NCBI GenBank assembly: GCA_900549135.1
Contig: URNI01000003.1
Coordinates: 1-42,534 of the forward strand
DNA: 42,534 nt
Reading direction: 5' to 3'
Source of the DNA: an uncultured Collinsella sp.
GTDB taxonomy: Bacteria > Actinomycetota > Coriobacteriia > Coriobacteriales > Coriobacteriaceae
Part shown: in pieces, positions 1 through 8,244 of the stretch
Layout of the letters: each line of letters starts with the position of its first letter
Position numbering within the stretch: position 1 is the first letter of the stretch
Notes under the pieces: generated by a model
What the model was told of the DNA's origin: nothing
The model's input: the letters and a program-made list of their open reading frames with translations, nothing else
The model's database searches: none
Program-made: the position numbers and the translations under genes

Positions 1-949
1 GCAGCACGATCTCGCGACGGCGATAACCGCTGGCGAGCAGCGTGCCGATGATGGCACTCTCCTCCTCGATGGTGGCGTCGGTAAGGACCACAAAGACGAA
101 CGCCATGATCACGATGATGATGTCGAGCAGCGTCATCCACATCATAGAGTCGCCGTCCACGTCATCGCGCGCATAGCCAATGCCCTGATTGGAATCGGCG
201 TCGATCAGATCGTCCACGCGCGCATCGGCGTCGGTCAGTGCCTCGACCATATCTTGCTCGGCATCGATGCGGTCCGCGGTGGGGAGGTCGCGATCGGTAA
301 AGGTGAAGGAGTAGGTGTAGGCGGGTGCGCCGCCGGCATCTTCGAGCGCGGCAAAGCCGCCATCGGTGACCTCGGCCACGCTGTACGTGATGGTGTTCAC
401 CGTAAAGTCCGAATTGTTGAGGAACAGTGCCTGGCTATCGGGCTGGGTCATGATGCCGCAGATGATGTAGGTGCGGCCCTCAAGCTCAACCTTATCGCCT
501 ACGGCGAGGTCGTTGTTGGTGGCGAAGACACGGTCGACGGCTACCTCATCGTCCGTCTTGGGCTCCCTGCCCTCACAGTAGGACGCGATATCGACCTTGG
601 TGCGGTGCGCATAGGTGCGCAGCGTGCGCTTGGTGCCGTCGTCGCCGGCGGTCTTTTTGATGATGGCGTCGATGGAGAAATTCTTGTAGAGCGTAACGCC
701 GCCGACGTCGCCGGCTGCATCCTCGGCGGCCTTGAGTTGATCGTCGGTAGCCTCGAAGGAGGTGGTCACGCGGCCGTCCTCAATCGTGTACGCATCGCGC
801 ATGTCGTCGATAAGGCAGCCGATGGAATGCGCTGCGAGCAAAAAGCCCGAGGTGAGGGCGATGCTTCCGCACATAAGAAGAAAGATGCCCAGGTACTTGC
901 CGATATTGCGGCGCAGCTCGCGCGGGAGACGTTTTGCGAGAGGTGTCAT
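1..949 (-). CDS. ABC transporter permease, FtsX/MacB type (partial, C-terminus outside window)
   Basis: The reading frame begins at the ATG at 949-947, 8 nt after the stop of the ATPase gene, and runs off the left edge without a stop. The product starts MTPLAKRLPRELRRNIGKYL, then has a hydrophobic segment (about residues 19-37). A long extracytoplasmic domain rich in Asp and Thr follows, ending at a second hydrophobic stretch (about residues 270-300, around WMTLLDIIIVIMAFVFVVLT). One N-terminal membrane segment, a large external domain and later membrane segments is the FtsX/MacB permease layout. It should pair with the ATPase just upstream in the same operon, probably as an exporter of peptides or lipids. 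The substrate cannot be inferred. Family call is good; the remaining part is unseen. Confidence 0.85.
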   Translation of the reverse strand, partial: MTPLAKRLPRELRRNIGKYLGIFLLMCGSIALTSGFLLAAHSIGCLIDDMRDAYTIEDGRVTTSFEATDDQLKAAEDAAGDVGGVTLYKNFSIDAIIKKTAGDDGTKRTLRTYAHRTKVDIASYCEGREPKTDDEVAVDRVFATNNDLAVGDKVELEGRTYIICGIMTQPDSQALFLNNSDFTVNTITYSVAEVTDGGFAALEDAGGAPAYTYSFTFTDRDLPTADRIDAEQDMVEALTDADARVDDLIDADSNQGIGYARDDVDGDSMMWMTLLDIIIVIMAFVFVVLTDATIEEESAIIGTLLASGYRRREIVL

Positions 950-957
950 GGCGCCGC

Positions 958-1683
958 CTACCAATCGAGCTCGGCGGCCGCGACGGGCGACTCGTTGAGC
1001 TCATCCTCGACGATGCGTCCGTCGCGCAGGCGCAGCACGCGATTGGCCATGCGCGCGATGGCGGCATTGTGGGTGACAATGATGATGGTGCAGCCGTAGG
1101 TGCGGTTGACATCCTCCATGAGCTGCAAGATTTCCTTGGACGTCTTATAGTCAAGTGCGCCCGTGGGCTCGTCGCACAGCAGCAGGCCCGGGTTTTTGAC
1201 GAGTGCGCGGCCGATGGCACAGCGCTGCTGCTGGCCGCCCGAAACCTGGCGCGGAAACTTGTTGCGGTGCTCGTAAAGGCCCAGCGAACGCAGCAGGTCG
1301 TCGACGTTGAGTGGCTTTTTGGACAGGTGTGCCGTGACCTCGATGTTTTCCTTGATGGTGAGGTCGGGCACCAGATTATAGAACTGGAACACGAAGCCCA
1401 GCTCGCGGCGTCGGTATTCGCCCAGGTTGGCGGCGTTGAGCGTGGTGAGGTCGCAGCCGTCCACCAGAATAGAGCCGCCGTCGGCATCCTCCAGGCCGCC
1501 GATCAGGTTGAGAAAGGTCGACTTACCCGAGCCCGAGGGCCCCAACATGACGCAGATCTCTCCGCGGTTGATGGACGTGTCGATGCCGTCGAGCACCGTC
1601 AGGCATGCATCTCCATCGCCGTAGTGCTTTTTGAGATTCTTAACCTGGACGTAGGCTTCCTGCGTTGCCATGCTATCCCCCAT
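958..1683 (-). CDS. ABC transporter ATP-binding protein (LolD/MacB type)
   Basis: A 241-residue nucleotide-binding subunit. It has a Walker A motif (GPSGSGKS, about residues 48-55), the signature VSGGQQQR, Walker B with the D-loop (LLLCDEPTGALD) and an H-loop histidine (VTHN). The GQQQR signature and the length are typical of the MacB/LolD/FtsE class that drives FtsX-like permeases. The permease begins 8 nt downstream, so the two are surely co-transcribed. The ATG at 1683 follows a purine-poor leader, and the 117-bp gap to the next gene is the likely promoter region. ATP hydrolysis at the cytoplasmic face should power substrate release or export rather than import, since no binding protein is encoded nearby. 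Confidence 0.92.
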   Translation of the reverse strand: MGDSMATQEAYVQVKNLKKHYGDGDACLTVLDGIDTSINRGEICVMLGPSGSGKSTFLNLIGGLEDADGGSILVDGCDLTTLNAANLGEYRRRELGFVFQFYNLVPDLTIKENIEVTAHLSKKPLNVDDLLRSLGLYEHRNKFPRQVSGGQQQRCAIGRALVKNPGLLLCDEPTGALDYKTSKEILQLMEDVNRTYGCTIIIVTHNAAIARMANRVLRLRDGRIVEDELNESPVAAAELDW

Positions 1684-1800
1684 TGTTAGCCTTGTACTAC
1701 TTTATGAGCGTAATAGTAAACCTTGGCGAACTATTTTTGGGCGAGATCGGGGATTTGTTTCAAGACTAGTCGTTGGGGACGCTCTTAAATGACTAGGTGG

Positions 1801-3006
1801 CTAGGCGCGGGATTTGGCGCGTGCGAGGGCGAAGCCTGCGGCGGCGATGGCCACGGCAAAGAGCACCGTGACGCCTAGGTCGCAGGCGATGTCCCCCAGC
1901 ACGGCAGACGTCAGGTCCGAGGCAAGCGCCTTGCCGATCGCGTCGTTCACCCAAAACGTCGGCACAAAATGCGCCACGGTCTGCACGGCCGAACCCATGA
2001 GCGACAGCGGCATCCAGGCGCCGCCCAAAAACGTCATGAGCATGCCAAGCAAGTTGCCCACACCGTTGAGCAGCTCCTCGCGCGCACCCAGGCTCGAAAG
2101 GGCAAAGCCAACGGCCAGCGGCGTGCACGCCAGGGCAAACGTCGCCGCCAGCGCCAGACATACACGGCCCACGCCGACCTCGGCGACCGCGCCGGCAAAG
2201 CCCACGACGCCCATCATGCTCGACACAACCCAGATGCAGACGGTGATCACGGCGGCGGCCGCAAACACGGCAAGCGAACGTTGGCGCTCGGAGATTGGGC
2301 CGGCATCCATACGACGTACGCGCTCGGGCTCGTTCATGCCCGAGAACACCAGCCCCACCGACACGATGACCGACGAGATAATCGCGTACGCGCCAAAGTT
2401 GAAGTACGACTCGAGCGTGGCGGCGGCTGTCGAGTCAACCTTGACCTGCTCGATCTGGACCTCGGCACGCTTCGCGGCCGCATGCTCGGCGGCCTTGGCA
2501 ACGTCGCCGCTAGAGGCGGCGGGCTCAAGTGCGGCTGCAGCGCCCGCGAGCGAGATCCAGCGCGAGGCCTCGGCAGACGAAAGCGCCGCCGCCATGGTGC
2601 CGGCACCGTAGGTCACATCGAGCTTGGGCAGGGACTCCCCCGCGCGGGCGGCTGCAACGAGGTCGTCCTCAAACCCCTCCGGGATAAAGAACACGCAGTC
2701 GGCACTGCCCTTGGCGCTGTTGCTCTTGGAGAGCGCGTCCGCAAGGTCGTAGGTGTCGTCGTCGACGCCCGTGACCAGCTCAAAGCGCGAACCCAGATGC
2801 TTGGTAAGTGCACGCGAAAGATCGCTGTCGTCGCGATCGACCACGATCACGTTGGCATCGTAGGGCTTGTACTCGGTGAGCTGCGACGAGTTCCAGCTCA
2901 CCGATGCCGCGATAAACACACCCATGAGCGAGATGAACACCGTATAGATAAGCAGATAGAGCGGGTGCGCCAGCGCCATGCGAAGCGCGGTCTTAAAGGT
3001 GCTCAT
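1801..3006 (-). CDS. ABC-2 type transporter permease (second permease of pair)
   Basis: A 401-residue protein. The ATG at 3006 is preferred because GGAAGGAG lies just upstream; an in-frame TTG at 3021 is less likely. It has an N-terminal membrane segment (LYLLIYTVFISLMGVFIAA), an extracytoplasmic domain of about 170 residues and about five C-terminal membrane segments with the ABC-2 signature region (LSSLGAREELLNGVGNLLGM). This is the topology of the YhgE/ABC-2 family. The start overlaps the end of the upstream permease gene by 14 nt, so translation is probably coupled. With that permease and the ATPase at 4190-5128 it should form a heterodimeric exporter, perhaps for a drug, lantibiotic or cell-envelope compound. 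Substrate unknown. Confidence 0.88.
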   Translation of the reverse strand: MSTFKTALRMALAHPLYLLIYTVFISLMGVFIAASVSWNSSQLTEYKPYDANVIVVDRDDSDLSRALTKHLGSRFELVTGVDDDTYDLADALSKSNSAKGSADCVFFIPEGFEDDLVAAARAGESLPKLDVTYGAGTMAAALSSAEASRWISLAGAAAALEPAASSGDVAKAAEHAAAKRAEVQIEQVKVDSTAAATLESYFNFGAYAIISSVIVSVGLVFSGMNEPERVRRMDAGPISERQRSLAVFAAAAVITVCIWVVSSMMGVVGFAGAVAEVGVGRVCLALAATFALACTPLAVGFALSSLGAREELLNGVGNLLGMLMTFLGGAWMPLSLMGSAVQTVAHFVPTFWVNDAIGKALASDLTSAVLGDIACDLGVTVLFAVAIAAAGFALARAKSRA

Positions 3007-4180
3007 AGCGGCTCCTTCCAAAGATCAGCGTGGCGGCGGCAACGAACAGCAGCGCCATAAGGACCAGTGCGCCGGCGCGAACGGCAAAGGGGCCCAGGTC
3101 CTCAAAGAAATACAGGCGGTTGAACATGTCGCAGATAAGCTTGACGGGGTTGAGCCAGCACTCGGCCGGGCAGGCGCGGGCGACGTCATCGGCAAGCGCC
3201 ATCGCCGGCTCGCCGTAGAGGCCGGCGAACAGGGCGCACGTGGTGGCAAAGCCCGTGAGGATGCCGGACTTGGACGCCTTGCCGCCCTTAACAGGAAGCG
3301 TGCCCACAAAGAGTCCCAGGCCCGTGGCGGCAAGCGCGGAAGCGGCGGCGCCCACGAGGCACAGCCCCTCGCGCCCGCCAAAGTCGACGCCAACGACCAG
3401 GCGCACGTAGCCGATCGCGATCGTCATCGAAGCAAAGGAAACCAGCCACGAGCCCACAAAGATACCGGCCAGCGATGCCGTCTTGGAAAGACCGCCCACG
3501 CAGCGACGCGCGCCAAGGCCCGACAGATTGGGCTGAAGGTCGACGACGCTCAAGGCGGCAAACTCGGCAGACATCATCGCGACCAGGCCAAAGAGCGCGT
3601 AGTAGTAGATGACCGTGCCATCGGGCGTGGTGCGTGTCAGGCTTACGCGGCGGATGCCGCCCTCGAGCAACAGGGCGCGCGCAACCGCCTCCGGGTCGGC
3701 AAGGGCAGCCGGGTTGTCCTGGGAAATCTGGCGCATGAGCTCGGCATTTTGCGTATACGAGCTTGCCACCGTCTCCAGGATGCTGCGATCGGTGAGCACC
3801 GACGAGGCACGCGAGCCGTCATAGCTCGAAAGCAGTGTGAGCTTGGGCGTGCCCGCAGCATCGACCGTGTAGATGCCCGCGACCTCGCCGGCCTTGAGTG
3901 CACGGTTCGCATCGGCTGCGTCGTCGCACTCGTGGATCTCGAGCAGTTGGTCGTCGCCTTCCTTGGCAAGCGATGTCGCCACATCCTTAAAGGTCGAGGC
4001 GTCCCAGGCCTCATCCACTACGACGGCCACCGGCACCGGGTCGACCGTGCCGTCGGAGCTCAGATTCGCAAACATAAACATGAACATCGTGGAAAGCGCG
4101 ACGGGAAAGATCGCGCCCCAAACCCACGTGCTCGGCCGACGCAGCAGCGTCTTGACCGTAATGATAATGGTGTTGAACAT
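2993..4180 (-). CDS. ABC-2 type transporter permease (first permease of pair)
   Basis: A 395-residue paralogue of the permease downstream. It begins MFNTIIITVKTLLRRPSTWV with GGGGGC as ribosome binding site. One N-terminal membrane helix is followed by an external domain of about 160 residues, then five to six helices and a positively charged C-terminus. It sits 9 nt after the ATPase stop and overlaps the next permease by 14 nt, so the three genes form one unit. Two permeases with one ATPase suggest an asymmetric transporter. The neighbouring two-component genes on the other strand are a common arrangement for regulated drug or peptide exporters. No specific substrate is shown by the sequence. 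Confidence 0.88.
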   Translation of the reverse strand: MFNTIIITVKTLLRRPSTWVWGAIFPVALSTMFMFMFANLSSDGTVDPVPVAVVVDEAWDASTFKDVATSLAKEGDDQLLEIHECDDAADANRALKAGEVAGIYTVDAAGTPKLTLLSSYDGSRASSVLTDRSILETVASSYTQNAELMRQISQDNPAALADPEAVARALLLEGGIRRVSLTRTTPDGTVIYYYALFGLVAMMSAEFAALSVVDLQPNLSGLGARRCVGGLSKTASLAGIFVGSWLVSFASMTIAIGYVRLVVGVDFGGREGLCLVGAAASALAATGLGLFVGTLPVKGGKASKSGILTGFATTCALFAGLYGEPAMALADDVARACPAECWLNPVKLICDMFNRLYFFEDLGPFAVRAGALVLMALLFVAAATLIFGRSRYEHL

Positions 4181-4189
4181 GGCTGCCCC

Positions 4190-5128
4190 CTAGTCGCGCA
4201 GCTCGCGGCCGGTGATCTCGAGGAACACGTCGTTGAGGGTCGGCGGCTCGCTCCACACGCGGCCGAGCGCCACGTCGGCAGCGCGCAGCGTGTCGAGGAT
4301 GTCCACCAGGTTGTGCGGGCTCGCCTCGCAGGTGCAGACGAGCTCGCCGCCGGAAAGCTCAACCGAAAGCACGTGCTCGAGGGCGCGCAGCCGCTCGACC
4401 GTGGCGGTCTCGACGGCGCCCACCTCGACGGTCACGCGCTCGCCCATCTGAATCATGCGCTTGAGCTCGTCGTTGGTGCCCTGCGCCAGCACGCGCCCGC
4501 CGTCCATGATCATGATGCGGCTGCAAATCTGCTCGACTTCCTCCATGTAATGGCTGGTATACACCACCGTAGCGCCCTCGTCGCGCAGACGGCAGATGCC
4601 CTCCAGGATGGCGTTGCGGCTCTGCGGGTCGACCGCCACCGTGGGCTCGTCAAAAAAGATGAGCTCGGGCTTGTGCGCAATGCCGCAGGCAATGTTGAGG
4701 CGACGCGCCAGGCCGCCCGAGAGCTTGCCGGGGCGAAACTTGGTAAAGTCGCCCAGCCCGACAAAGTCGATGGCCTCGTCGACCAGCGCGCGGCGGCGCT
4801 TGCGGTCGCTAACGTAGAGGCTGCAGAAATAGTCGATGTTCTCGCGCACCGTAAGCTCGTCGAACACCGCCACCTGCTGCGGCACCACGCCGATGCGGCG
4901 CTTGAGGTCATAGCGGGCGGGCGTCATGGGTTCGCCGAACAGCTCGATGGCGCCTTTGTCGTAGGCGAGCAGCTGCAGAATGCAGTTGATGGACGTGGTC
5001 TTGCCCGAGCCGTTGGGGCCCAGCAGGCCAAAGATCTCGCCGGGGGCGATGCTCAGGTTAAAGTGGTCGAGCGCGATAAGATCGTCGTAGCGCTTGACGA
5101 GGTTTTCGACGTGGACGATATCTGTCAT
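4190..5128 (-). CDS. ABC-2 exporter ATP-binding protein (DrrA/CcmA-like)
   Basis: A 312-residue ATPase with Walker A (GPNGSGKT, about residues 37-44), Q-loop region (PQQVAVFDELTV), signature LSGGLARR and Walker B IFFDEPTVAVDPQSR, followed by the switch histidine in TSHYMEE. The C-terminal about 90 residues form the regulatory extension usual in DrrA-like proteins. Its length fits that family (300-330 residues). The two ABC-2 permeases lie directly downstream. AAGGG precedes the ATG at 5128. The promoter should lie in the 210-bp gap shared with the divergent kinase gene, which places the exporter under likely control of that two-component system. Confidence 0.93.
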   Translation of the reverse strand: MTDIVHVENLVKRYDDLIALDHFNLSIAPGEIFGLLGPNGSGKTTSINCILQLLAYDKGAIELFGEPMTPARYDLKRRIGVVPQQVAVFDELTVRENIDYFCSLYVSDRKRRRALVDEAIDFVGLGDFTKFRPGKLSGGLARRLNIACGIAHKPELIFFDEPTVAVDPQSRNAILEGICRLRDEGATVVYTSHYMEEVEQICSRIMIMDGGRVLAQGTNDELKRMIQMGERVTVEVGAVETATVERLRALEHVLSVELSGGELVCTCEASPHNLVDILDTLRAADVALGRVWSEPPTLNDVFLEITGRELRD

Positions 5129-5326
5129 GAGGCGGCCCTTCTGTTGATTGCGGCCCGGTACGATTGCATCATCGCAGGAGCCGACGGCGCGCGCCAGTGA
5201 GCTTTGTCACGAGTGCGAGGGGGCGGAGGCGAAACCCCCGCTCGCGCGAGCGATCGACGCCGCTTTGCCGCGCGGGAGGAATGTCACAGTTGCGCAGGCG
5301 GCCCCTCCACCACGCGCGGCTTCGCG

Positions 5327-5332
5327 TACAAT
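5327..5332 (+). promoter_or_regulatory. -10 element for the kinase/regulator genes, possible leaderless transcript
   Basis: TACAAT ends 6 nt before the ATG at 5339, which would put the transcription start on or next to the start codon. No Shine-Dalgarno sequence precedes the ATG. No good -35 hexamer is visible. Leaderless mRNAs are common in Actinobacteria, so this is plausible but unproven. Confidence 0.4.
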
Positions 5333-5338
5333 ACCCGT

Positions 5339-6484
5339 ATGAACAGGCTTTTCGACAAATCGATCGTGCTGGCGTGCTGCATTGCGGCCGCCACGAGCCT
5401 TGCTGTGGACGCTCGCCTGGTCGCGGCGTTTTGCCTTGGCGTTATTGCCACCTCACTGGCCGAGGTCGCACAGGAAGAACGCACGCGCCGCACAAGCGAG
5501 GCCGCGAGTTACGCTTACATCATCGCGGCCGTCTTTGTGCCGCCGTTTATGCCGTTTACACCCCTCGCCTTCTATGACATCGCGCGGCGCGTGCGCCGCG
5601 AGCACGCCTGGGTCGCGCTGGGCATTGGCTCCGCTTTTGCCTTTGCGCTTGTCGCGAACCTTCGCGCCGATGCGCTCGCCGCCCGAACGTTCCTGTTGAC
5701 CGCCATCCTTTCGGTTGCCGCCACCTTGTTATCGCTACGTACCGCCCAGTTAGAGCGCGAGCAGCAGCGCATGCGCCGTATCCGCGACGAGTTGCAGGAA
5801 CGAGCCCTCGCGCTCGAAGCGCGCAACCGCGATCTTGCCGACCGCCAGGACTACGAAGTCGAGCTCGCAACACTCGCCGAACGTGCCCGTATCGCGCGCG
5901 AGATCCACGATAACGTGGGCCACCAGCTCACGCGCGCCTCACTGCAAGCCGAAGCCTTGCGCGTGGTCCATGCCGACGAGCCCAGGGTCGCCGCCGATTT
6001 CGCCGACGTCAAACGCACGGTTGACGAGGCGCTCCAGCTTGTGCGCACCAGCGTCCACGCGCTCAACGACAACGCCGTCGACCTTTCCGTGCAGCTCGAA
6101 CGCATTGTTGAAGGCGCGCGCTCGGACGGCGGTCCGCAGATTGAGCTTGAAGTTATGACCGAACATGCGCCCGCAAACGTCGTCAATTGCTTTGCGGCGA
6201 TCCTGCGCGAGGCGCTCTCCAACACCATGCGCCACGCTTGCGCCCGTACTGTCACCGTACGGTGCATGGAGCATCCGTCGTTTTACCAGCTCATTGTTAC
6301 CGACGATGGCGCAGGCGGGGCTCAAGCAAGCGGCCGCAACGCCGCGGAGGGCATGGGGCTCGCCTCCATGCGCGAGCGCATCGAGGCGCTTGGCGGCACC
6401 TTCACCGCCGGCCCGCGTGTCGGCGCCGGCGGCTGGCGCGTGTTTGCCACCGTTCCCAAACAGCAAGGAGATGAGGACCGATGA
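5339..6484 (+). CDS. Sensor histidine kinase (NarL/DesK type)
   Basis: A 381-residue kinase. The ATG at 5339 (MNRLFDKSIVLACC) is chosen over an upstream in-frame ATG at 5204, whose extra 45 residues look like non-coding sequence. About five membrane helices occupy residues 5-140, then a coiled region. The HisKA_3 dimerisation domain has its phospho-acceptor histidine in AREIHDNVGHQ (about residue 190), and the HATPase domain has REALSNTMRHA, VTDDGAGG and GMGLASMRERIEALGG. No extracellular sensor domain is present, so it probably senses a membrane cue. The stop overlaps the regulator start (ATGA). It is divergent from an ABC-2 exporter, its likely target. Confidence 0.93.
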   Translation: MNRLFDKSIVLACCIAAATSLAVDARLVAAFCLGVIATSLAEVAQEERTRRTSEAASYAYIIAAVFVPPFMPFTPLAFYDIARRVRREHAWVALGIGSAFAFALVANLRADALAARTFLLTAILSVAATLLSLRTAQLEREQQRMRRIRDELQERALALEARNRDLADRQDYEVELATLAERARIAREIHDNVGHQLTRASLQAEALRVVHADEPRVAADFADVKRTVDEALQLVRTSVHALNDNAVDLSVQLERIVEGARSDGGPQIELEVMTEHAPANVVNCFAAILREALSNTMRHACARTVTVRCMEHPSFYQLIVTDDGAGGAQASGRNAAEGMGLASMRERIEALGGTFTAGPRVGAGGWRVFATVPKQQGDEDR

Positions 6485-7110
6485 GGCTCATCGTTGTCGA
6501 CGACGACCGCTTGGTGGTCGATTCGCTCAAGATTATCCTGGGCGCCCAGCCGCAGATCGAGGTGGTGGGCACCGGCGCCAATGGCGACGATGCGGTTTCG
6601 CTCTATGCCGAACACGCACCCGATATCGCGCTGCTCGACATCCAGATGCCGGGGCGCGACGGACTTTCGGCGGCACGCGAGATCCTTGAGCGCGACCCTT
6701 CGGCGCGCGTGGTGTTTCTAACGACATTCTCGGATGACGAGTACATTGTGTCGGCGCTCAAACTGGGTGCCCGCGGCTACCTGATCAAGACCGATGTCGC
6801 CGCCATTCCTCCGGCATTGACGCAAGTCATGGACGGCAAACGCGTACTCGAGGGCAAGGCGATCGAGGACATCGATTTTGGCGGAACGGGCGTCGAGGCA
6901 GGCGCGACCCGCCGGCCCGCGGCCTTTGCCGGCCTGACCGACCGCGAGTTCGAAGTCGCCGAGCTCATCGCCCGTGGCCTCGACAACAAGGAGATTGCCG
7001 CCACCGCCTACATGGGCGAAGGCACCGTACGCAACCACATCAGCTCGATTCTTGCCAAAATGGACCTGCGCAACCGCACCCAAATCGCCATCGCCTACTT
7101 GCGAGGGTAA
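6481..7110 (+). CDS. Response regulator, REC-LuxR (NarL family)
   Basis: A 209-residue regulator that overlaps the kinase gene by 4 nt. The receiver domain shows the acidic pocket (VVDDDR near the N-terminus), the phospho-acceptor aspartate in LLDIQMPGRDG (about residue 54), the T of FLTTFSDDE and the lysine of LIKTD. The C-terminal LuxR helix-turn-helix (LTDREFEVAELIARGLDNKE to LRNRTQIAIAYL) binds DNA. Length and domain order are standard for the family. It should be phosphorylated by the adjacent kinase and activate the divergent ABC-2 exporter operon. That target is inferred from position only. No simple terminator follows; large palindromes begin 65 nt downstream. Confidence 0.95.
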   Translation: MRLIVVDDDRLVVDSLKIILGAQPQIEVVGTGANGDDAVSLYAEHAPDIALLDIQMPGRDGLSAAREILERDPSARVVFLTTFSDDEYIVSALKLGARGYLIKTDVAAIPPALTQVMDGKRVLEGKAIEDIDFGGTGVEAGATRRPAAFAGLTDREFEVAELIARGLDNKEIAATAYMGEGTVRNHISSILAKMDLRNRTQIAIAYLRG

Positions 7111-7174
7111 TTACCCAGCGATCAACCGCTCCGGCAGAGCAAAATGGCTGCTACCGATTTAATGCCATTTCAAT

Positions 7175-7320
7175 ACTATGCCGGTTTACTACGATGAATC
7201 GCCCACCATCGACCACGGCAAATTGCGCGCTTGCAAAACCGCAGGTAGAACGCTTGCAGTATTTAGAAAAATGCAGTCATGGTCGGGAATGTCGAATTCA
7301 TCGTAGTAAACCGACATAGT
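7175..7320. repeat. Large palindromic unit 1
   Basis: Inverted arms at 7175-7199 and 7296-7320 match at 24 of 25 positions (ACTATGCCGGTTTACT... at the left end). The interior holds the 18-bp core CAAAACCGCAGGTAGAAC (7234-7251), which is the reverse complement of the core in units 2 and 3. The left flank GCCATTTCAATACTATGCCGG resembles that of unit 3. No coding sequence is seen here. Confidence 0.75.
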
Positions 7321-7366
7321 TTTGTTCGGGCGGCCCTGCACGAGCGCCTCCGCAAGTCTCGCGGGA

Positions 7367-7389
7367 CCAAAATGATCCGTTTTCTTCCG
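7367..7389. repeat. Short direct repeat, copy 1
   Basis: CCAAAATGATCCGTTTTC followed by TTCCG. A second copy with one change is at 7605-7627. The pair brackets palindromic unit 2. The centre (AAAA-TGATCCG-TTTT) is itself partly symmetric. Confidence 0.65.
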
Positions 7390-7410
7390 CCCGCGGGGAT
7401 CGGCTGACGG

Positions 7411-7580
7411 CGCCCGCCACGAAATCGGCCCATCTACTACGTTTGACTCAATATCCCCGACCATACCCGCTTTTCATGAAAAATCGCAGGCGTTCTACCT
7501 GCAGTTTTGTTTTTGCGTTTTTCGCCATGGTTGAGGGTAGCGGCTTAAACGTAGTAGATGGGCCCATTTCGTGGCAGGCG
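7411..7580. repeat. Large palindromic unit 2
   Basis: Arms at 7411-7444 and 7547-7580 pair at 32 of 34 positions, with outer sequence CGCCCGCCACGAAATC and inner CATCTACTACGTTT. The arm sequence is unrelated to units 1 and 3 at the inner end, yet still pairs, so pairing rather than sequence is kept. Inside lies the core GTTCTACCTGCAGTTTTG (7492-7509), which forms a small hairpin with GCAGG upstream and is followed by TTTTTG, like an intrinsic terminator on the + strand. Confidence 0.8.
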
Positions 7581-7604
7581 GGTCACGCGGCAGCCATCGC
7601 AAGG

Positions 7605-7627
7605 CCAAAATGATCCGTTTTCCTCCG
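7605..7627. repeat. Short direct repeat, copy 2
   Basis: CCAAAATGATCCGTTTTC followed by CTCCG; see copy 1 at 7367-7389. The 238-bp separation spans palindromic unit 2. Confidence 0.65.
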
Positions 7628-7668
7628 TCCCCAAGGGATCAGGGGCTGGTACTGACATGGTGGCATTT

Positions 7669-7822
7669 CAAAACTACGCCGGATTACGGGGCTAAAGTCG
7701 GGACCCTCATCCATACCTTCATTTTTTCAAAAACGGCAGGCTATCTACCTGCGGTTTTGTTTTTGCAATTTTCTGTATGGTCGGAGGTTCGCTATCCAGC
7801 CCCGTAATCCGGCATAGTTTTG
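7669..7822. repeat. Large palindromic unit 3
   Basis: Arms at 7669-7693 and 7798-7822 pair at 24 of 25 positions (CAAAACTACGCCGGATTAC... at the left). Nested inside are a CATAC/GTATG pair and a hairpin, AAAACGGCAGG with CCTGCGGTTTT, around the core TATCTACCTGCGGTTTTG (7742-7759), followed by a T-rich run. The outermost ten or so bases are shared with unit 1; the inner arm bases differ but still pair. Confidence 0.75.
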
Positions 7823-7838
7823 TTCGTAGCGGCCCAAC

Positions 7839-7886
7839 CGCGCGTTCACGCGCGGGGCCGGTGGGGCATTTTGCCCCACCGGCCCC
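7839..7886. terminator. GC-rich double hairpin at the end of the hydrogenase operon
   Basis: A perfect 14-bp hairpin (7854-7867 with 7873-7886; GGGGCCGGTGGGGC) lies 10 bp past the ferredoxin gene stop. Next to it is a second hairpin, CCGCGCG-ttca-CGCGCGG. There is no long T-run on the minus strand, so termination is probable but not certain. It may also insulate the convergent regulator gene. Confidence 0.5.
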
Positions 7887-7895
7887 ATCCCAGCG

Positions 7896-8237
7896 CTACT
7901 CCGACTTAGTTTCTACCGTGGGAGTCTTATCCGCCGCAACCGGAGTGCGGGCGGTGTCCATAGTCAGACAGTGCTTGGGGCAGCTCTCGATGCACTCGCC
8001 GCACACCACGCAGGCATACGGGTCAATCGACCAGGTGCCGCCTTTGCGATCGACCGCAAGCGCGCCTGCCGGGCAGCGACGCGCGCACATGCCGCAGCAA
8101 ATGCACACGTCCATGTCGTTGACGATGTGCCCGCGCAAGCGCTCGGGTGCCGCGAGCTTCTCCTGCGGATAGCACACCGTGACCGGCTGCTTGACCATAG
8201 AACCCAAGGCCGTCTTGGCAAATGTCAGAAAACTCAT
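7896..8237 (-). CDS. Ech-type hydrogenase ferredoxin subunit (EchF/HycF/NuoI-like)
   Basis: A 113-residue protein with two [4Fe-4S] binding motifs, CICCGMCARRCP and CVVCGECIESCP (about residues 45-90). This is the two-cluster ferredoxin subunit that carries electrons between soluble ferredoxin and the small hydrogenase subunit. It is the last gene of the operon and starts 7 nt after the large-subunit gene. The amino-terminal about 40 residues match the usual short membrane-associating lead of NuoI/EchF proteins. The last about 15 residues are acidic and Thr-rich. It acts on the cytoplasmic side of the complex. Assignment rests on motifs and gene order. Confidence 0.88.
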   Translation of the reverse strand: MSFLTFAKTALGSMVKQPVTVCYPQEKLAAPERLRGHIVNDMDVCICCGMCARRCPAGALAVDRKGGTWSIDPYACVVCGECIESCPKHCLTMDTARTPVAADKTPTVETKSE

Positions 8238-8244
8238 GCCGTGC

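Noticed and set aside
2978..5200. A 740-codon open frame on the + strand, opposite the ABC-2 genes
   Set aside because: It is the antisense frame of three clear transporter genes; such long shadows are common in GC-rich DNA, and the sequence has no domain character.
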